Numbered from the stretch's first letter, positions 15,742 through 24,947 are shown. The stretch is DNA of 64,000 nt from UMGS1668 sp035447605 (GCA_035447605.1 DAOTHJ010000001.1:140229-204228), one strand, 5' to 3'. Program-made: numbers and translations. Notes: generated by a model not told the origin, from the letters alone.

Positions 15742-15779
15742 CAAAGAGGCGCCCTGCGGTCTGCGGGGCGCCTCTTTGC
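15742..15779. terminator. Bidirectional terminator between the DUF2508 gene and gdhA
   Basis: CAAAGAGGCGCCC pairs with GGGCGCCTCTTTG around a 12-nt loop. It lies between converging genes and suits both. Confidence 0.8.
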
Positions 15780-15810
15780 CGAACAAAATATCAAGATGTA
15801 TGGAGGAATC

Positions 15811-17160
15811 TCAGTAAGCGACGCCCTGGGCGATCATGGCATCCGCAACCTTGCGGAAACCGGCGATATTCGCTCCGGCAACCATATCGCCCTCCATGCC
15901 GTACTGTTTGGCGGCATCGCAGCAGGCGGTATAAATGTGCTTCATGATATCGTCGAGCTTCTGGTCGACTTCCTCAAAGCTCCAGCTCAGGCGGATGGAG
16001 TTCTGGGTCATTTCGAGTCCGGAGGTGGCGACGCCGCCGGCATTCGAGGCCTTGCCCGGCGCGTAAAGGATCCCTGCCTCTTTGTAAGCGGCAATGGCTT
16101 CCGGCGTATTCGGCATGTTGGAGCCCTCGGCGACACACCAGCCGCCGTTTGCGAGGATCGCTTTGGCGGATTCGCCGTCGATCTCGTTCTGTGTGGCGCA
16201 GGGCAGAACGATGTCGGCCTTGACGTCTTTCCACATATTCTTCGAGCCCTCGACGTATTTGGCGGTCGGAACGTACTTCGGATACTCCCTGAGGGAGATG
16301 CGGTGCAGATAGAGATCCTCGACGACGTCAAACTTGATGCCGGCCGGATCGTAGGCGTAACCGGTGGAGTTGCTCTGCGCGACGACGAGGCCGCCGAGCT
16401 GAGTCGCTTTCTGGTTGGCATAGACACCCACGTTGCCGGCGCCGGAGATGATGACGCGGTTGCCCGCGAAGGATTTGCCCTTGCTGGCGAGAAGCTCTCT
16501 GGTGAAATAGCACAGGCCGTAGCCGGTGGCTTCGGATCTTGCGAGAGAACCGCCGAACGGGATGCCCTTTCCGGTCAGGACGCCGGTCCATTCGTTCTGA
16601 AGGCGCTTATACTGGCCAAACATGTAACCGATCTCTCTGCCGCCGGTGCCGATGTCTCCGGCCGGAACGTCGGTATCAGGTCCGATATGCTTTGCAAGTT
16701 CCGTCATGAAGCTCTGGCAGAAACGCATGACCTCGCTGTCGGATTTTCCGGCCGGGCTGAAGTCGGAGCCGCCTTTGCCGCCGCCCATCGGAAGACCGGT
16801 CAGGCTGTTTTTAAAGGTCTGCTCGAAGCCGAGGAACTTGATAATGGAAAGGTTGACGGAGGGATGAAGCCGGAGGCCGCCTTTATACGGACCAATGGCG
16901 CTGTTGAACTGAACACGATAGCCGCGGTTGACCTGCACCTTTCCGGCGTCGTCCACCCACGGGACACGAAATTCGATCACGCGCTCAGGCTCAACAATGC
17001 GCTCCATGATGCCCCATTTCTCGATGTTCGGATCCTGCTCGACGACGGGCTCCAAAGAGGCGAACACCTCATGGACCGCCTGAAGAAATTCCGGCTCGTT
17101 GGGGTTTCTTTTTTCGGTGGCTTCATAGACTTTTTGCAGATAGGCGTTTGTGAATGACAT
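15811..17160 (-). CDS. gdhA: NADP-type glutamate dehydrogenase
   Basis: The start ATG 17160 follows AAGGAG by 8 nt; the upstream in-frame extension lies in the leader. The 449-aa length is typical for the hexameric bacterial enzyme. The glutamate-binding and catalytic region is clear: YKGGLRLHPSVN, LTGLPMGGGKGGSDFSP with the catalytic Lys, DVPAGDIGTGGREIG, then the Rossmann motif SGAGNVG and CATQNEID. It interconverts 2-oxoglutarate plus ammonium and glutamate in nitrogen assimilation. It has its own promoter, divergent from rnpB. Confidence 0.97.
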   Translation of the reverse strand: MSFTNAYLQKVYEATEKRNPNEPEFLQAVHEVFASLEPVVEQDPNIEKWGIMERIVEPERVIEFRVPWVDDAGKVQVNRGYRVQFNSAIGPYKGGLRLHPSVNLSIIKFLGFEQTFKNSLTGLPMGGGKGGSDFSPAGKSDSEVMRFCQSFMTELAKHIGPDTDVPAGDIGTGGREIGYMFGQYKRLQNEWTGVLTGKGIPFGGSLARSEATGYGLCYFTRELLASKGKSFAGNRVIISGAGNVGVYANQKATQLGGLVVAQSNSTGYAYDPAGIKFDVVEDLYLHRISLREYPKYVPTAKYVEGSKNMWKDVKADIVLPCATQNEIDGESAKAILANGGWCVAEGSNMPNTPEAIAAYKEAGILYAPGKASNAGGVATSGLEMTQNSIRLSWSFEEVDQKLDDIMKHIYTACCDAAKQYGMEGDMVAGANIAGFRKVADAMIAQGVAY

Positions 17161-17248
17161 AGTTTTCGCTCCTTCTTGTTTGGATTCCGGCCCGCCGGGC
17201 GCAAACTGCGGGAGCAAGCACCTTTTGGACAAAAAAAATCATGTTCCT

Positions 17249-17277
17249 ATTATATGCTCGTCTTTTTTAAAATGCAA
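17249..17277 (-). promoter_or_regulatory. gdhA promoter
   Basis: On the minus strand TTGCAT (17277-17272), a 17-nt spacer and TATAAT (17254-17249). The leader is about 80 nt. Confidence 0.75.
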
Positions 17278-17311
17278 GTTTTATTTTCAAAAAATTCGTT
17301 TCTTTTGAAAT

Positions 17312-17340
17312 TTGACAGAGCCTCCGTTTTGAGATATACT
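17312..17340 (+). promoter_or_regulatory. rnpB promoter
   Basis: TTGACA (17312-17317), a 17-nt spacer and TATACT (17335-17340), a few nt before the 5' end of RNase P RNA. Confidence 0.85.
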
Positions 17341-17345
17341 AAGGT

Positions 17346-17704
17346 TCCGTGAGCGGGATGGACGACAGCGTGTGAGCGCCGAAAGGTGCCATATGAGGAA
17401 AGTCCGGGCTCCAAGGGCAAGGATAGCTGTTAACGGCAGCCGGGGGCGACCCTAGGGAAAGTGCAACAGAGATATACCGCCGTCCGATTTTTTCGGGCGG
17501 TAAGGGTGGAAAGGCGAGGTAAGAGCTCACCGCTCCCTCCGGTAACGAAGGGAGCCTGTAAACCCTATCCGGAGCAACACCGTACAGGAGATCAGAGGCC
17601 GGCCCGGCCTCCTCCGCAAAGGTGGCGTCAGCCGCACGGGCGACCGGCGGCGAAGATAGATTGTCGTCATGATACAGAACCCGGCTTATATGCCCGGTCA
17701 CGGA
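17346..17704 (+). ncRNA. rnpB: RNase P RNA (class A)
   Basis: The RNA has the conserved core of bacterial RNase P. The 5' region GAGGAAAGTCCGGGCTCC belongs to the P4/J region, followed by the universally conserved segments GGCAGCC..., AGGGAAAGTGCAACAGAGA and, near the 3' end, ACAGAACCCGGCTTAT. The ends pair as CCGTGA (17347) with TCACGG (17698-17703). As the ribozyme subunit it removes 5' leaders from pre-tRNAs together with RnpA. It is preceded by a consensus promoter and followed by a terminator. Confidence 0.96.
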
Positions 17705-17707
17705 TTC

Positions 17708-17732
17708 AAAGAGCCTTTTTGGGCTCTTTTTT
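17708..17732 (+). terminator. rnpB terminator
   Basis: AAAGAGCC pairs with GGCTCTTT around TTTTTG, followed by TTTT. Confidence 0.85.
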
Positions 17733-17934
17733 CTTGCGAAAAAATACCCGGTATCCGGCCGTAGACGACGCAGTCTCTTCCGACGCATTTCATCCGGCGG
17801 GAACGCGATGTGTTTTTGAGAGAGCGGTTTTGGAGCGGCAAATGTCCGTTCAAAGAAGTATCGGGCAAAAAGAAGATTCTCAAGGTGGCTTTCTCCGTAA
17901 AAGTGTTCCCCGGCGAAGAGGGACGCATTCCGTC

Positions 17935-17963
17935 TTGATATGCTTTCCGGTTCGGATTATAAT
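17935..17963 (+). promoter_or_regulatory. Promoter of the alcohol dehydrogenase gene
   Basis: TTGATA (17935-17940), a 17-nt spacer and TATAAT (17958-17963), 31 nt before the start codon. Confidence 0.8.
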
Positions 17964-17994
17964 AAAGATAAGATATTGGGAAAAGGGGAACGCC

Positions 17995-18933
17995 ATGAGA
18001 GCCTTATTTTATGACAACCGGACGAAGAACGTCTTTTTCCGCAGCGATGCCCCGCTCCCGCAGCCGGAGGAGGGCGAATCTCTGATCCATATCCGCGTCG
18101 CCGCCGTCTGCAGCACGGATAAGGAAATTATAAAAGGATATAAACCGGATTTTCACGGCGTGCTCGGCCATGAATTTGTCGGCACCGTCGAAACCTCCGG
18201 CGACGCCTCTCTGATTGGCAAACGCGTGGTCGGCGAGATCAACGCCGGCTGCGGCGACTGCATCTACTGCAAAACCGGGCGGGAGAAGCACTGCCTCAGC
18301 CGCAGATGCATCGGCATCGCCGATAAGGACGGATGCTTCGCCGACTACATGACAATCCGGACAGGCTGTCTGCATGTGGTCCCGGACGATATGCCGGACG
18401 AGGTCGCCGTCAACACCGAACCTCTGGCCGCCGCCTTTTGCATCCCGGAGCTCGCGCACATCCGGCCTTCCCAGCCGGCCGCGGTCGTCGGCGACGGCAG
18501 GCTCGCCTTTCTCTGCGCGCAGGTGCTCGCCCTGACCGGCGCGGAGGTCGTCATATACGGCCTCTCGCCGGAAAAGCTGGAAAATTTCCGTCCGTTTGCG
18601 CGGATCACCCATGCGCCGGACGAGACCTTTGAAACCGTCGTCGACTGCTCGGGAAGCCCATCCGGTTTCGATACCGCGCGGAAGATCGTCCGCCATGGCG
18701 GCCGGATCATCCTTAAGAGCACCTATGCCGGCGATTTTCCGAACAACCTCAGCGACCTCGTCGTCAACGAGATCACCGTCGTCGGCAGTCGGTGCGGCCC
18801 GTTTCCGCCGGCCCTGCGGCTGATGGAGCGCGGCCTGATCCTTCTGCCCGAAATCCGGCTTTTCCGGCCGGAGCAGTGGGAGGAGGCGCTCGGCAGCACG
18901 GCCTTTAAATCCGGATTTGATTACCGCTTGTGA
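17995..18933 (+). CDS. Zinc-dependent MDR alcohol dehydrogenase family protein
   Basis: The start ATG 17995 follows AAAGGGG; long in-frame upstream sequence is rnpB. The 312-aa protein has the MDR catalytic domain. VCSTDKEI carries the first Cys, GHEFVG the zinc His-Glu, and CGDCIYCKTGREKHC the four-Cys structural zinc site. A shortened Rossmann part follows (VVGDGRLAFLCAQVLALTGAEVVIYG). At 312 residues it is shorter than the usual 340-350. Substrate unknown, probably an alcohol or polyol oxidised with NAD(P). Monocistronic. Confidence 0.88.
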   Translation: MRALFYDNRTKNVFFRSDAPLPQPEEGESLIHIRVAAVCSTDKEIIKGYKPDFHGVLGHEFVGTVETSGDASLIGKRVVGEINAGCGDCIYCKTGREKHCLSRRCIGIADKDGCFADYMTIRTGCLHVVPDDMPDEVAVNTEPLAAAFCIPELAHIRPSQPAAVVGDGRLAFLCAQVLALTGAEVVIYGLSPEKLENFRPFARITHAPDETFETVVDCSGSPSGFDTARKIVRHGGRIILKSTYAGDFPNNLSDLVVNEITVVGSRCGPFPPALRLMERGLILLPEIRLFRPEQWEEALGSTAFKSGFDYRL

Positions 18934-19013
18934 AACTTGCGTAAATTCTGTTGAAAAATCGCTCGCGATTTTGACAACAAATCAAAATGATATACAAAAA
19001 TCGGCTTGGTCTC

Positions 19014-19042
19014 TTGTTTGTATTTATAAAATGGTATATATT
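19014..19042 (+). promoter_or_regulatory. Promoter of the nucleoside ABC importer operon
   Basis: TTGTTT (19014-19019), a 17-nt spacer and TATATT (19037-19042). A small AT-rich hairpin AAATCGC-TC-GCGATTT ending the previous gene lies at about 18955-18972. Confidence 0.6.
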
Positions 19043-19099
19043 AATGTTGCAGTTTTTCCGTGTACCCAAAAAACATAATTTAAAAAAAGGAGAACGAAT

Positions 19100-20272
19100 A
19101 TGAAAAAACTGTTTGCTCTGATTCTTGCACTCGTTATGGTATTCGCCCTTGCTGCCTGCGGCGGCACCACCGAAGAGGAATCTACTCCGGAGGAGAGCGA
19201 GCCCGTTTCCGAAGAAACCCCTTCTGAAGCCGAGCAGCCCGCCGAACCCCTTAAAATTGCGGTCGTCTCCAGCCCTTCCGGCGTGGACGACGGAAACTTC
19301 AACCAGAACATTTATGAAGGCATCGTCAAATTCTGCGAAGACAACGGCAACGCCACCGTCACTCCGGTTCAGGAGACCACCGGTGACACCTCCGCCGCCC
19401 TTCAGGCTGTGGCCGACATCGTCGCCGACTATCCGGTGATCGTCTGCAACGGCTTCCAGTTCTCCGGCATCGGCGCCATTGCCGCCGAAAACCCCGACAC
19501 CACCTTCATCCTGATCGATGCGTTCCCGTCCGATGCGACCGGCGCTGAAGTCACGCTTGACAACGTCTATGCCTGCCAGTACCTTGAGCAGGAAGGCGGG
19601 TTCCTCGCCGGCGTCGCCGCCGCGATGACCACCGTCTCCGGCAAGGTCGCTTCCGTCCATGGAGTTGCCTATCCTTCCAACGTCAACTATCAGTACGGAT
19701 TTGAATCCGGCGTCAACTATGCCAATGCCCATTACGGCACCACCGCCCAGGTTGTCGAGATCGCCGCTTACGGCAGCTCCGACGTCACCGGCGCGGCTGT
19801 CGGCGGCAACTATGTCGGCTCCTTCGCCGATCCGGCCACCGGCAAAGTCATCGGCGAGGCCCTGATCGCGGAAGGCTGCGACATCCTCTATGCCGCTGCC
19901 GGCGGCTCCGGAAACGGAGTTCTCACCGCCTGCAAAGAAGCCGGCCTCTGGTTCATCGGCTGCGACTGCGACCAGTATGACGACGGCGTCAACGGCGACA
20001 CCAACGTCGTGCTGACCTCCTCCCTCAAGCGCATGGATACCACCGTCTACGACAGACTCAACGAGTATGTCGCCGGCACCCTCACCGGCCAGAACGTCTA
20101 TCTGAGCGCCGTCCAGGGCTACACCGGCATCGTCACTGCGGAAGGCCGTCAGCAGCTCTCCGCCGAAGCGATCACCGCTCTGGATGAGTGCTTTGCCAAG
20201 ATTGTCTCCGGCGAGATTGTCCCCGCCTCCAACTTCAACGGCTATACGCCTGAAGAGTTCCCGGGCCTCTGA
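19100..20272 (+). CDS. BMP-family substrate-binding lipoprotein of a nucleoside-type ABC importer
   Basis: The 390-aa product has a lipoprotein signal with LAAC (Cys20), a Thr/Glu/Ser-rich linker and a BMP/PnrA-type periplasmic-binding fold: VSSPSGVDDGNFNQNIYEG at the N-terminus and DILYAAAGGSGNGVLTACKEAGLWFIGCDCDQYD later. BMP proteins bind purine nucleosides, or in some cases other solutes, outside the membrane. AAAAGGAG precedes the ATG. It is the first gene of a four-gene operon with the ATPase and two permeases of the same system. Confidence 0.93.
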   Translation: MKKLFALILALVMVFALAACGGTTEEESTPEESEPVSEETPSEAEQPAEPLKIAVVSSPSGVDDGNFNQNIYEGIVKFCEDNGNATVTPVQETTGDTSAALQAVADIVADYPVIVCNGFQFSGIGAIAAENPDTTFILIDAFPSDATGAEVTLDNVYACQYLEQEGGFLAGVAAAMTTVSGKVASVHGVAYPSNVNYQYGFESGVNYANAHYGTTAQVVEIAAYGSSDVTGAAVGGNYVGSFADPATGKVIGEALIAEGCDILYAAAGGSGNGVLTACKEAGLWFIGCDCDQYDDGVNGDTNVVLTSSLKRMDTTVYDRLNEYVAGTLTGQNVYLSAVQGYTGIVTAEGRQQLSAEAITALDECFAKIVSGEIVPASNFNGYTPEEFPGL

Positions 20273-20347
20273 GTTCAAAACAGGCATGGGATACCCCGTG
20301 AAAGCGGGGTATCCCTTTTTCCTTTTTTACAAAACAGGAGGGTGCGC

Positions 20348-21886
20348 ATGGAAGAAAACAGCGAATATATCGTCGAAATGCGGCACATCACAAAGAAATT
20401 TCCCGGCATCGTTGCAAACGACGACATCAGTCTCGGCATTAAAAAAGGAGAGATCTTCGCCTTGCTCGGCGAAAACGGCGCCGGCAAATCCACGCTGATG
20501 AGCATGCTTTTCGGCATGTACGAGCCGGACGAGGGCGAGATCTGGGTCCGCGGAGAAAAGGTGCGCATCACTTCCCCGCGCTATGCCACTCAGCTCAACA
20601 TCGGCATGGTGCATCAGCATTTCAAGCTGGTCTCCAACTACACGATCACGGAAAATATCATCCTCGGCCTGGAGCCGAGAACAAAGGTCGGCATCCTGCC
20701 CATCGTGGATACCAAGGGCGCCGATAAAAAAATTGCCGCCCTCTCGAAGCAGTTCGGCCTCGAGGTGGAACCCACGCAGGTCATTGAGACCGTCAGCGTC
20801 TCCACCCAGCAGCGCGTCGAGATTTTGAAAATGCTCTACCGCGAGGCGGAGATTCTGATCTTTGACGAGCCCACCGCCGTTCTGACGCCGCAGGAGATCG
20901 ACTCCCTGCTGGAGATTCTCCGGGAGCTGCGCCGCGGCGGCAAGACCATCATTCTGATTACGCACAAGTTGGAAGAAATCAAAAGGGTCGCCGACCGCTG
21001 CGCGGTGCTCTGCCGCGGCAAGCTCGTCGGCCTGCTGGATGTCGCGTCGACCTCGACCAAGACGATCGCCAGCCTGATGGTCGGCCACGAAGTCAACTTT
21101 GAACTCGAAAAAAGCGCGCCGAATTTCGGAAAAGAAATTCTCTGCGTTTCTCATATGACCGTCAAGAACCGGGATGGCTTCCCGGTGGTCAGGGATGTCT
21201 CCTTCTCCATCCGCGGCGGCGAGATCTTCGCGGTCGCGGGCGTCTCCGGCAACGGGCAGGAGGAGATCGCCGACGCCGTCGCCGGCATCATCCCGCTTTC
21301 CGACGGCACCCTCACGATGAACGGCGAGGACATCACCCGCCTCGACGTGCGCAGCCGTACCGAGGACGGCATGGCCTATATCCCGGAGGACCGCCAAAAC
21401 ACCGGCCTTGTGCTCGATATGAGCCTTGCCGAAAACCTCTCCCTCAAAAATTACTATCAGGAGCCCTACTGCGTCAAAGGCATCCTCCACCCGGAGGAAT
21501 TCGATAAGAAAGGCGAGCGCCTGATTGCCGAATACGATATCCGCAGCGGCCAGGGCATCCGCACGCAGGTGCGCTCGATGAGCGGCGGCAACCAGCAGAA
21601 GGCCATCGTCGCCCGCGAAATCGAGATGGATTCCCCGCTGATGATCTTTGTGCAGCCGACCCGCGGCCTTGACATCGGCGCCATCGAAAACATCCACCGG
21701 CAGATCCTTGCCGAACGTGAGAAGGGCCGCGCGATCCTGCTCATCTCCCTCGAGCTCGACGAGATCATGCAGCTCGCGGACACCCTCGGCGTCATCTACA
21801 ACGGCGAACTGCGTAAGACCGCCCCGGCCGACACCATGACCAAGGAAGAGGTCGGACGGTATATGATGGGGGTGAAGGAAGAATGA
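20348..21886 (+). CDS. Nucleoside-type ABC importer, duplicated ATPase
   Basis: The start ATG 20348 follows AGGAGG by 6 nt; a GTG two codons earlier overlaps that site. The 512-aa protein contains two ABC ATPase domains, as in the YufO/NupO and RbsA families. The first has Walker A GENGAGKST (about 39-47), signature SVSTQQRVEI and Walker B LIFDEPTAVLTP. The second is degenerate at Walker A (GVSGNGQEE) but has signature MSGGNQQKAIVARE. It powers uptake of substrate delivered by the BMP lipoprotein. The gene ends in an ATGA overlap with the permease. Confidence 0.95.
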   Translation: MEENSEYIVEMRHITKKFPGIVANDDISLGIKKGEIFALLGENGAGKSTLMSMLFGMYEPDEGEIWVRGEKVRITSPRYATQLNIGMVHQHFKLVSNYTITENIILGLEPRTKVGILPIVDTKGADKKIAALSKQFGLEVEPTQVIETVSVSTQQRVEILKMLYREAEILIFDEPTAVLTPQEIDSLLEILRELRRGGKTIILITHKLEEIKRVADRCAVLCRGKLVGLLDVASTSTKTIASLMVGHEVNFELEKSAPNFGKEILCVSHMTVKNRDGFPVVRDVSFSIRGGEIFAVAGVSGNGQEEIADAVAGIIPLSDGTLTMNGEDITRLDVRSRTEDGMAYIPEDRQNTGLVLDMSLAENLSLKNYYQEPYCVKGILHPEEFDKKGERLIAEYDIRSGQGIRTQVRSMSGGNQQKAIVAREIEMDSPLMIFVQPTRGLDIGAIENIHRQILAEREKGRAILLISLELDEIMQLADTLGVIYNGELRKTAPADTMTKEEVGRYMMGVKEE

Positions 21887-23043
21887 AACGCATCGGAACC
21901 GCGCTGCGGAAGGCCTTCGTCTTTTTGCTCGGCGACGAAAAACGCCAGAGAATCAGCATTCCGCTGTTTTCCATCCTGATCAGCCTCATCGTCGGCGCCG
22001 TCGTTTATCTGATTTTAGAGGTCAGCCCGTGGGATGCCCTGCTGAGCTACCTGCGCGGCTGCGGGCTGTGGCCGAAGCTCAAATATGCGGGCAGCAAGAG
22101 CATCTTCACCGATTTCATGAGCTTCCTTGACGCATGGACGCCGATGATCTTTGCCGCGCTGGCCGTCGCCGTGGCCGCCAAGGCGGGCCTCTTCAACATC
22201 GGCGTATCGGGCCAGATGTTGATCTCCGGCTTCATCGCCACGGTGCTGGTCGGTTACAGCGCGCTGCCGGCCTACCTCGCGAAGCCTATTGTCCTGGTCA
22301 TTGGCCTCATCGTGGGCGCGGCCGCCGGCTCCATCATCGGCCTGCTCAAATACAGGTTCAACATCAACGAGGTCGTCTCGGCCATCATGCTCAATTACAT
22401 TTTCAACTACGTCATCAGCTTTTTCATTTATTATAAATATGTCGATCCGGTCTCCCGTCAGTCAAAGTATGTGACCGACGCCTCCCGCCTGACGCTGCAA
22501 AACGTGGCTATCGGCGATATCAAGACCGTGCTTCCGCTGGCCTTTCCGCTCGCCGTGCTCATGGCGTTCGCCGTCCGCTTCTTCCTGAGCCGCACAAAAA
22601 CCGGTTTTGAGATGAAGACCGTCGGCCTCAACCGAAAGGCCGCCAAATTTGCCGGCATCCACGTCGGCAAAAGCATCGTGCTCGCCATGACGCTCTCCGG
22701 CGCGCTCTCCGGGCTCGCCGGCGTCTCCTACTATCTTGGATACTTCAGCTCCATTCAGCCGAGGGTGCTGATTTCCACCGGATTCGACGCCATTGCGGTC
22801 TCCCTGCTCGGCAACTCCGATCCGGTCGGCATTCTCGCCTCCTCCTTCCTGATCACTATTCTCTCGAAGGGCAGCACCTACATGAGCTCCTCCGTCGGCG
22901 TCGATCAGGATATCGCCTCCCTGATCATCGGCATCATCCTGCTGTTCTCCGCCTGCGGCGCATTCATCCGCTACCGCTGGACAAAAGAGAAGGAACGGCT
23001 TGACGAGGCTTCCGGAAAAGCGGAAAGGAGCGAACGCGTATGA
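21883..23043 (+). CDS. Nucleoside-type ABC importer permease 1
   Basis: The 386-aa membrane protein of the BPD_transp_2 family (YufP/NupP-like) has about ten helices, with the family motif AAKAGLFNIGVSGQMLISGF and AGIHVGKSIVLAMTLSGALSGLAGV. It forms the channel with permease 2. The ATG overlaps the ATPase stop (ATGA) and uses a ribosome site inside that gene. The C-terminal tail is charged. Confidence 0.94.
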   Translation: MKRIGTALRKAFVFLLGDEKRQRISIPLFSILISLIVGAVVYLILEVSPWDALLSYLRGCGLWPKLKYAGSKSIFTDFMSFLDAWTPMIFAALAVAVAAKAGLFNIGVSGQMLISGFIATVLVGYSALPAYLAKPIVLVIGLIVGAAAGSIIGLLKYRFNINEVVSAIMLNYIFNYVISFFIYYKYVDPVSRQSKYVTDASRLTLQNVAIGDIKTVLPLAFPLAVLMAFAVRFFLSRTKTGFEMKTVGLNRKAAKFAGIHVGKSIVLAMTLSGALSGLAGVSYYLGYFSSIQPRVLISTGFDAIAVSLLGNSDPVGILASSFLITILSKGSTYMSSSVGVDQDIASLIIGIILLFSACGAFIRYRWTKEKERLDEASGKAERSERV

Positions 23044-23999
23044 ATACGATCATCACCGATGGGCTTGCCTTTGCGCTTCCTCTCTTCATCATGGCGATCG
23101 GCGGCATTTACAGCGAACGCAGCGGCATCACAAACCTTGCGGTCGAGGGCTTTCAGGGCTTTGGCGCGTTTATCGGCGCCCTTGTGGTCACGCTCGCCGC
23201 GGGTGTCTTTCCGAGCGGCTCGACCGGCACGATGTTTGCGGCGATGCTGTTTTCCGCCGTCGGAGGCGCGCTCTTCGCCGTCATCCATGCGATTCTCTGC
23301 GTTAACTTCAAGGCCAATCAGGTGATCTCCGGTGTCGTTATCAATATTCTTGCGATGGCGCTGACCGGCTTCCTGACTTCCCAGATCAACGGCGCGCTGA
23401 CCGGCGCATTTACGGATAAATTCCAACTCGGTGCCTGCAACCGGCTGACCTGGGAGGCCGCGAGCGAGATTCCGATCCTCGGCGGTTTCTTCACCAACAT
23501 CTATCCGTTCGAGTTCGTCATCCTCCTCGTCGCGCTGATCGCCTATTATGTGCTTTATAAAACGCCGTTCGGTCTGCGGCTCCGTGCCTGCGGCGACAAC
23601 CCGCACGCGGTCGACGCGGCCGGCGCAAATGTTTCAAAGATTCGCTTCCTTGCGGTGATGCTCTCCGGCGGGCTCTGCGGCATCGGCGGCATCTGCTTCG
23701 CCTACTCGATCTCCACCTGCTTCAGTTCGAGCATCTACATGGGCTACGGCTACCTTGCCATCGCCGCCCTGATCTTCGGAAACTGGAAGATCCTGCCGAC
23801 CTTCGGCGCCTGCCTGCTCTTTGGCTTCGCACGCAGCGGCGGCTACAAGCTGGTGCAGATCCTCGGTTTGCAGAGCATGTTCTCCGACCTCATCATGACG
23901 CTGCCCTACGTCGTCACGCTGCTGCTGCTGGTCTTCTTCTCCGGCAACAACCGCGCACCGCGGGCTCTGGGCGAGATTTACGACAAGGGAAAACGGTAA
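23040..23999 (+). CDS. Nucleoside-type ABC importer permease 2
   Basis: The 319-aa BPD_transp_2 membrane protein (YufQ/NupQ-like) has ERSGITNLAVEGFQGFGAF, LRACGDNPHAVDAAGANVSKIRFLAVMLSGGLCGIGG and about nine helices. Its ATG overlaps the stop of permease 1 (ATGA). Operon order BMP-ATPase-permease-permease is that of known nucleoside importers. No clear terminator was seen after it. Confidence 0.94.
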   Translation: MNTIITDGLAFALPLFIMAIGGIYSERSGITNLAVEGFQGFGAFIGALVVTLAAGVFPSGSTGTMFAAMLFSAVGGALFAVIHAILCVNFKANQVISGVVINILAMALTGFLTSQINGALTGAFTDKFQLGACNRLTWEAASEIPILGGFFTNIYPFEFVILLVALIAYYVLYKTPFGLRLRACGDNPHAVDAAGANVSKIRFLAVMLSGGLCGIGGICFAYSISTCFSSSIYMGYGYLAIAALIFGNWKILPTFGACLLFGFARSGGYKLVQILGLQSMFSDLIMTLPYVVTLLLLVFFSGNNRAPRALGEIYDKGKR

Positions 24000-24378
24000 G
24001 CGATCCCCTTCCCGGGCTCCTGCCGCAGAAAAAACGTTTTGCGGCACCAAGCAATTTCTTTGCTTTCGGAAAAGGCTGCATCCGGACACGGATACGCAAA
24101 AGAGGGTCTGTTAGCAAAAGCCTGCCGCCGGTGGGAAACGTTAGCGGACGGCCGTCTTACGGAAAATAAGAGCGTTTCACGGCGCCGGATATCCGGTTCT
24201 CAGACGGATACGCAAAATAAGGTCAGATTATACATGACCTTGGAAGAGCAAAAGCGGCCCGAAAAACTCCCGTTTGCCGCTCCAGAAAATCCGATATTAC
24301 TCTAAAATCGCACCCGAAAATGATTGTTTCCATCAAAAAAGCCTCCGTTCCATTTATGGGGATGCTCATAAGAAAGTA
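24000..24378. other. Gene-free left flank of the integrative element
   Basis: This stretch holds a TGCCGCA/TTGCGGCA hairpin (about 24021-24047) without a T-run. An 88-codon ORF (24039-24305) has no ribosome site and no recognisable protein features. I see nothing else; it is chromosomal sequence between the importer operon and the left attachment site. Confidence 0.5.
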
Positions 24379-24390
24379 TTCCTGTAAGAT
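24379..24390 (+). repeat. Left attachment-site repeat (attL core)
   Basis: TTCCTGTAAGAT, identical to 36833-36844. The GA in the repeat lies at the centre of the reconstructed attB and could be the crossover dinucleotide, as known for TnpX-type recombinases. Confidence 0.65.
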
Positions 24391-24422
24391 TATTTCGGGT
24401 ATCTGTCAGATGGGATTGAAGA

Positions 24423-24468
24423 AAACCAGCTGTGTGTAGTTAATATAACTGCACACAGCTGGTTTTTC
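24423..24468 (+). terminator. Strong terminator inside the left end of the element
   Basis: AACCAGCTGTGTG.AGTT pairs with AACT.CACACAGCTGGTT, followed by TTTTCGTTTT. It shields the element from transcription entering from the left. Confidence 0.85.
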
Positions 24469-24566
24469 GTTTTGCCTTTTTCAGCACCTTAGCAAGCAAG
24501 GTAAGAGATAGACTCAAAGAAAAGAGGTCACGCATAAAAAATGACATAAGTAATACTAAAAAAGTC

Positions 24567-24595
24567 TTGACAGCATCAGGTTTTTATGTTATTCT
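24567..24595 (+). promoter_or_regulatory. Promoter of the restriction-modification locus
   Basis: TTGACA (24567-24572), a 17-nt spacer and TATTCT (24590-24595). It is the only strong promoter seen at the head of the run of rightward genes. Confidence 0.75.
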
Positions 24596-24601
24596 GTATG
24601 C

Positions 24602-24743
24602 AGAACAAGAAAATGCCGCCAAAAGCAGCGGCAACTGCTTATGACGGCACCCTCATTGATATGCTAATAACCTAATGGCATGATAGCAAAAACCGGCCGT
24701 TTTGTCAATGAGGCTTGTTACTTTCTATGAAAGGAGAGCTATC
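24602..24743 (+). promoter_or_regulatory. Structured leader of the restriction-modification locus
   Basis: About 140 untranslated nt precede the first gene. They contain a TGCCGC/GCGGCA hairpin and a longer-range stem CCTCATTGA/TCAATGAGG that encloses a roughly 60-nt loop. The end of that stem is about 15 nt before the ribosome site, so the fold could control translation or delay expression after element transfer. No known leader class is recognised. Confidence 0.45.
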
Positions 24744-24947
24744 ATGCGTTTCTATGTAAACAAAAATGCGCAGCAAAACGGTGATCACGAAGTACATCGC
24801 GCAACTTGCAGTTGGCTGCCTGATGCTGAGAATCGTCTGTATCTGGGCGATTTCGTAACATCCCAAGAGGCTGTTCGGGAAGCCAGAAAATACTACAACC
24901 GCGTTGACGGTTGCGCCTACTGCTGCCCGGAATCCCACACTTCCTAA
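24744..24947 (+). CDS. 67-aa Cys-containing protein at the head of the type I RM locus
   Basis: The start ATG 24744 follows AAGGAGAG by 6 nt. The sequence begins MRFYVNKNAQQNGDHEVH and ends GCAYCCPESHTS. The middle has ATCSWLP and NRLYLGDFVTSQEAVREARKYY. His/Cys pairs (HRATC and CAYCC...H) could bind one zinc ion. Similar small proteins are known next to restriction or phage genes, but I know of no assigned function. Its position as first gene behind the regulated leader suggests a control or protective role in the locus; this is inference. Confidence 0.7.
   Translation: MRFYVNKNAQQNGDHEVHRATCSWLPDAENRLYLGDFVTSQEAVREARKYYNRVDGCAYCCPESHTS

Noticed and set aside
15796..17157. 453-codon plus-strand ORF
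   Set aside because: Antisense shadow of gdhA.
18905..20287. 460-codon minus-strand ORF
   Set aside because: Antisense to the BMP lipoprotein gene.
24039..24305. 88-codon ORF left of the element
   Set aside because: No ribosome site, no domain, atypical composition; probably non-coding.
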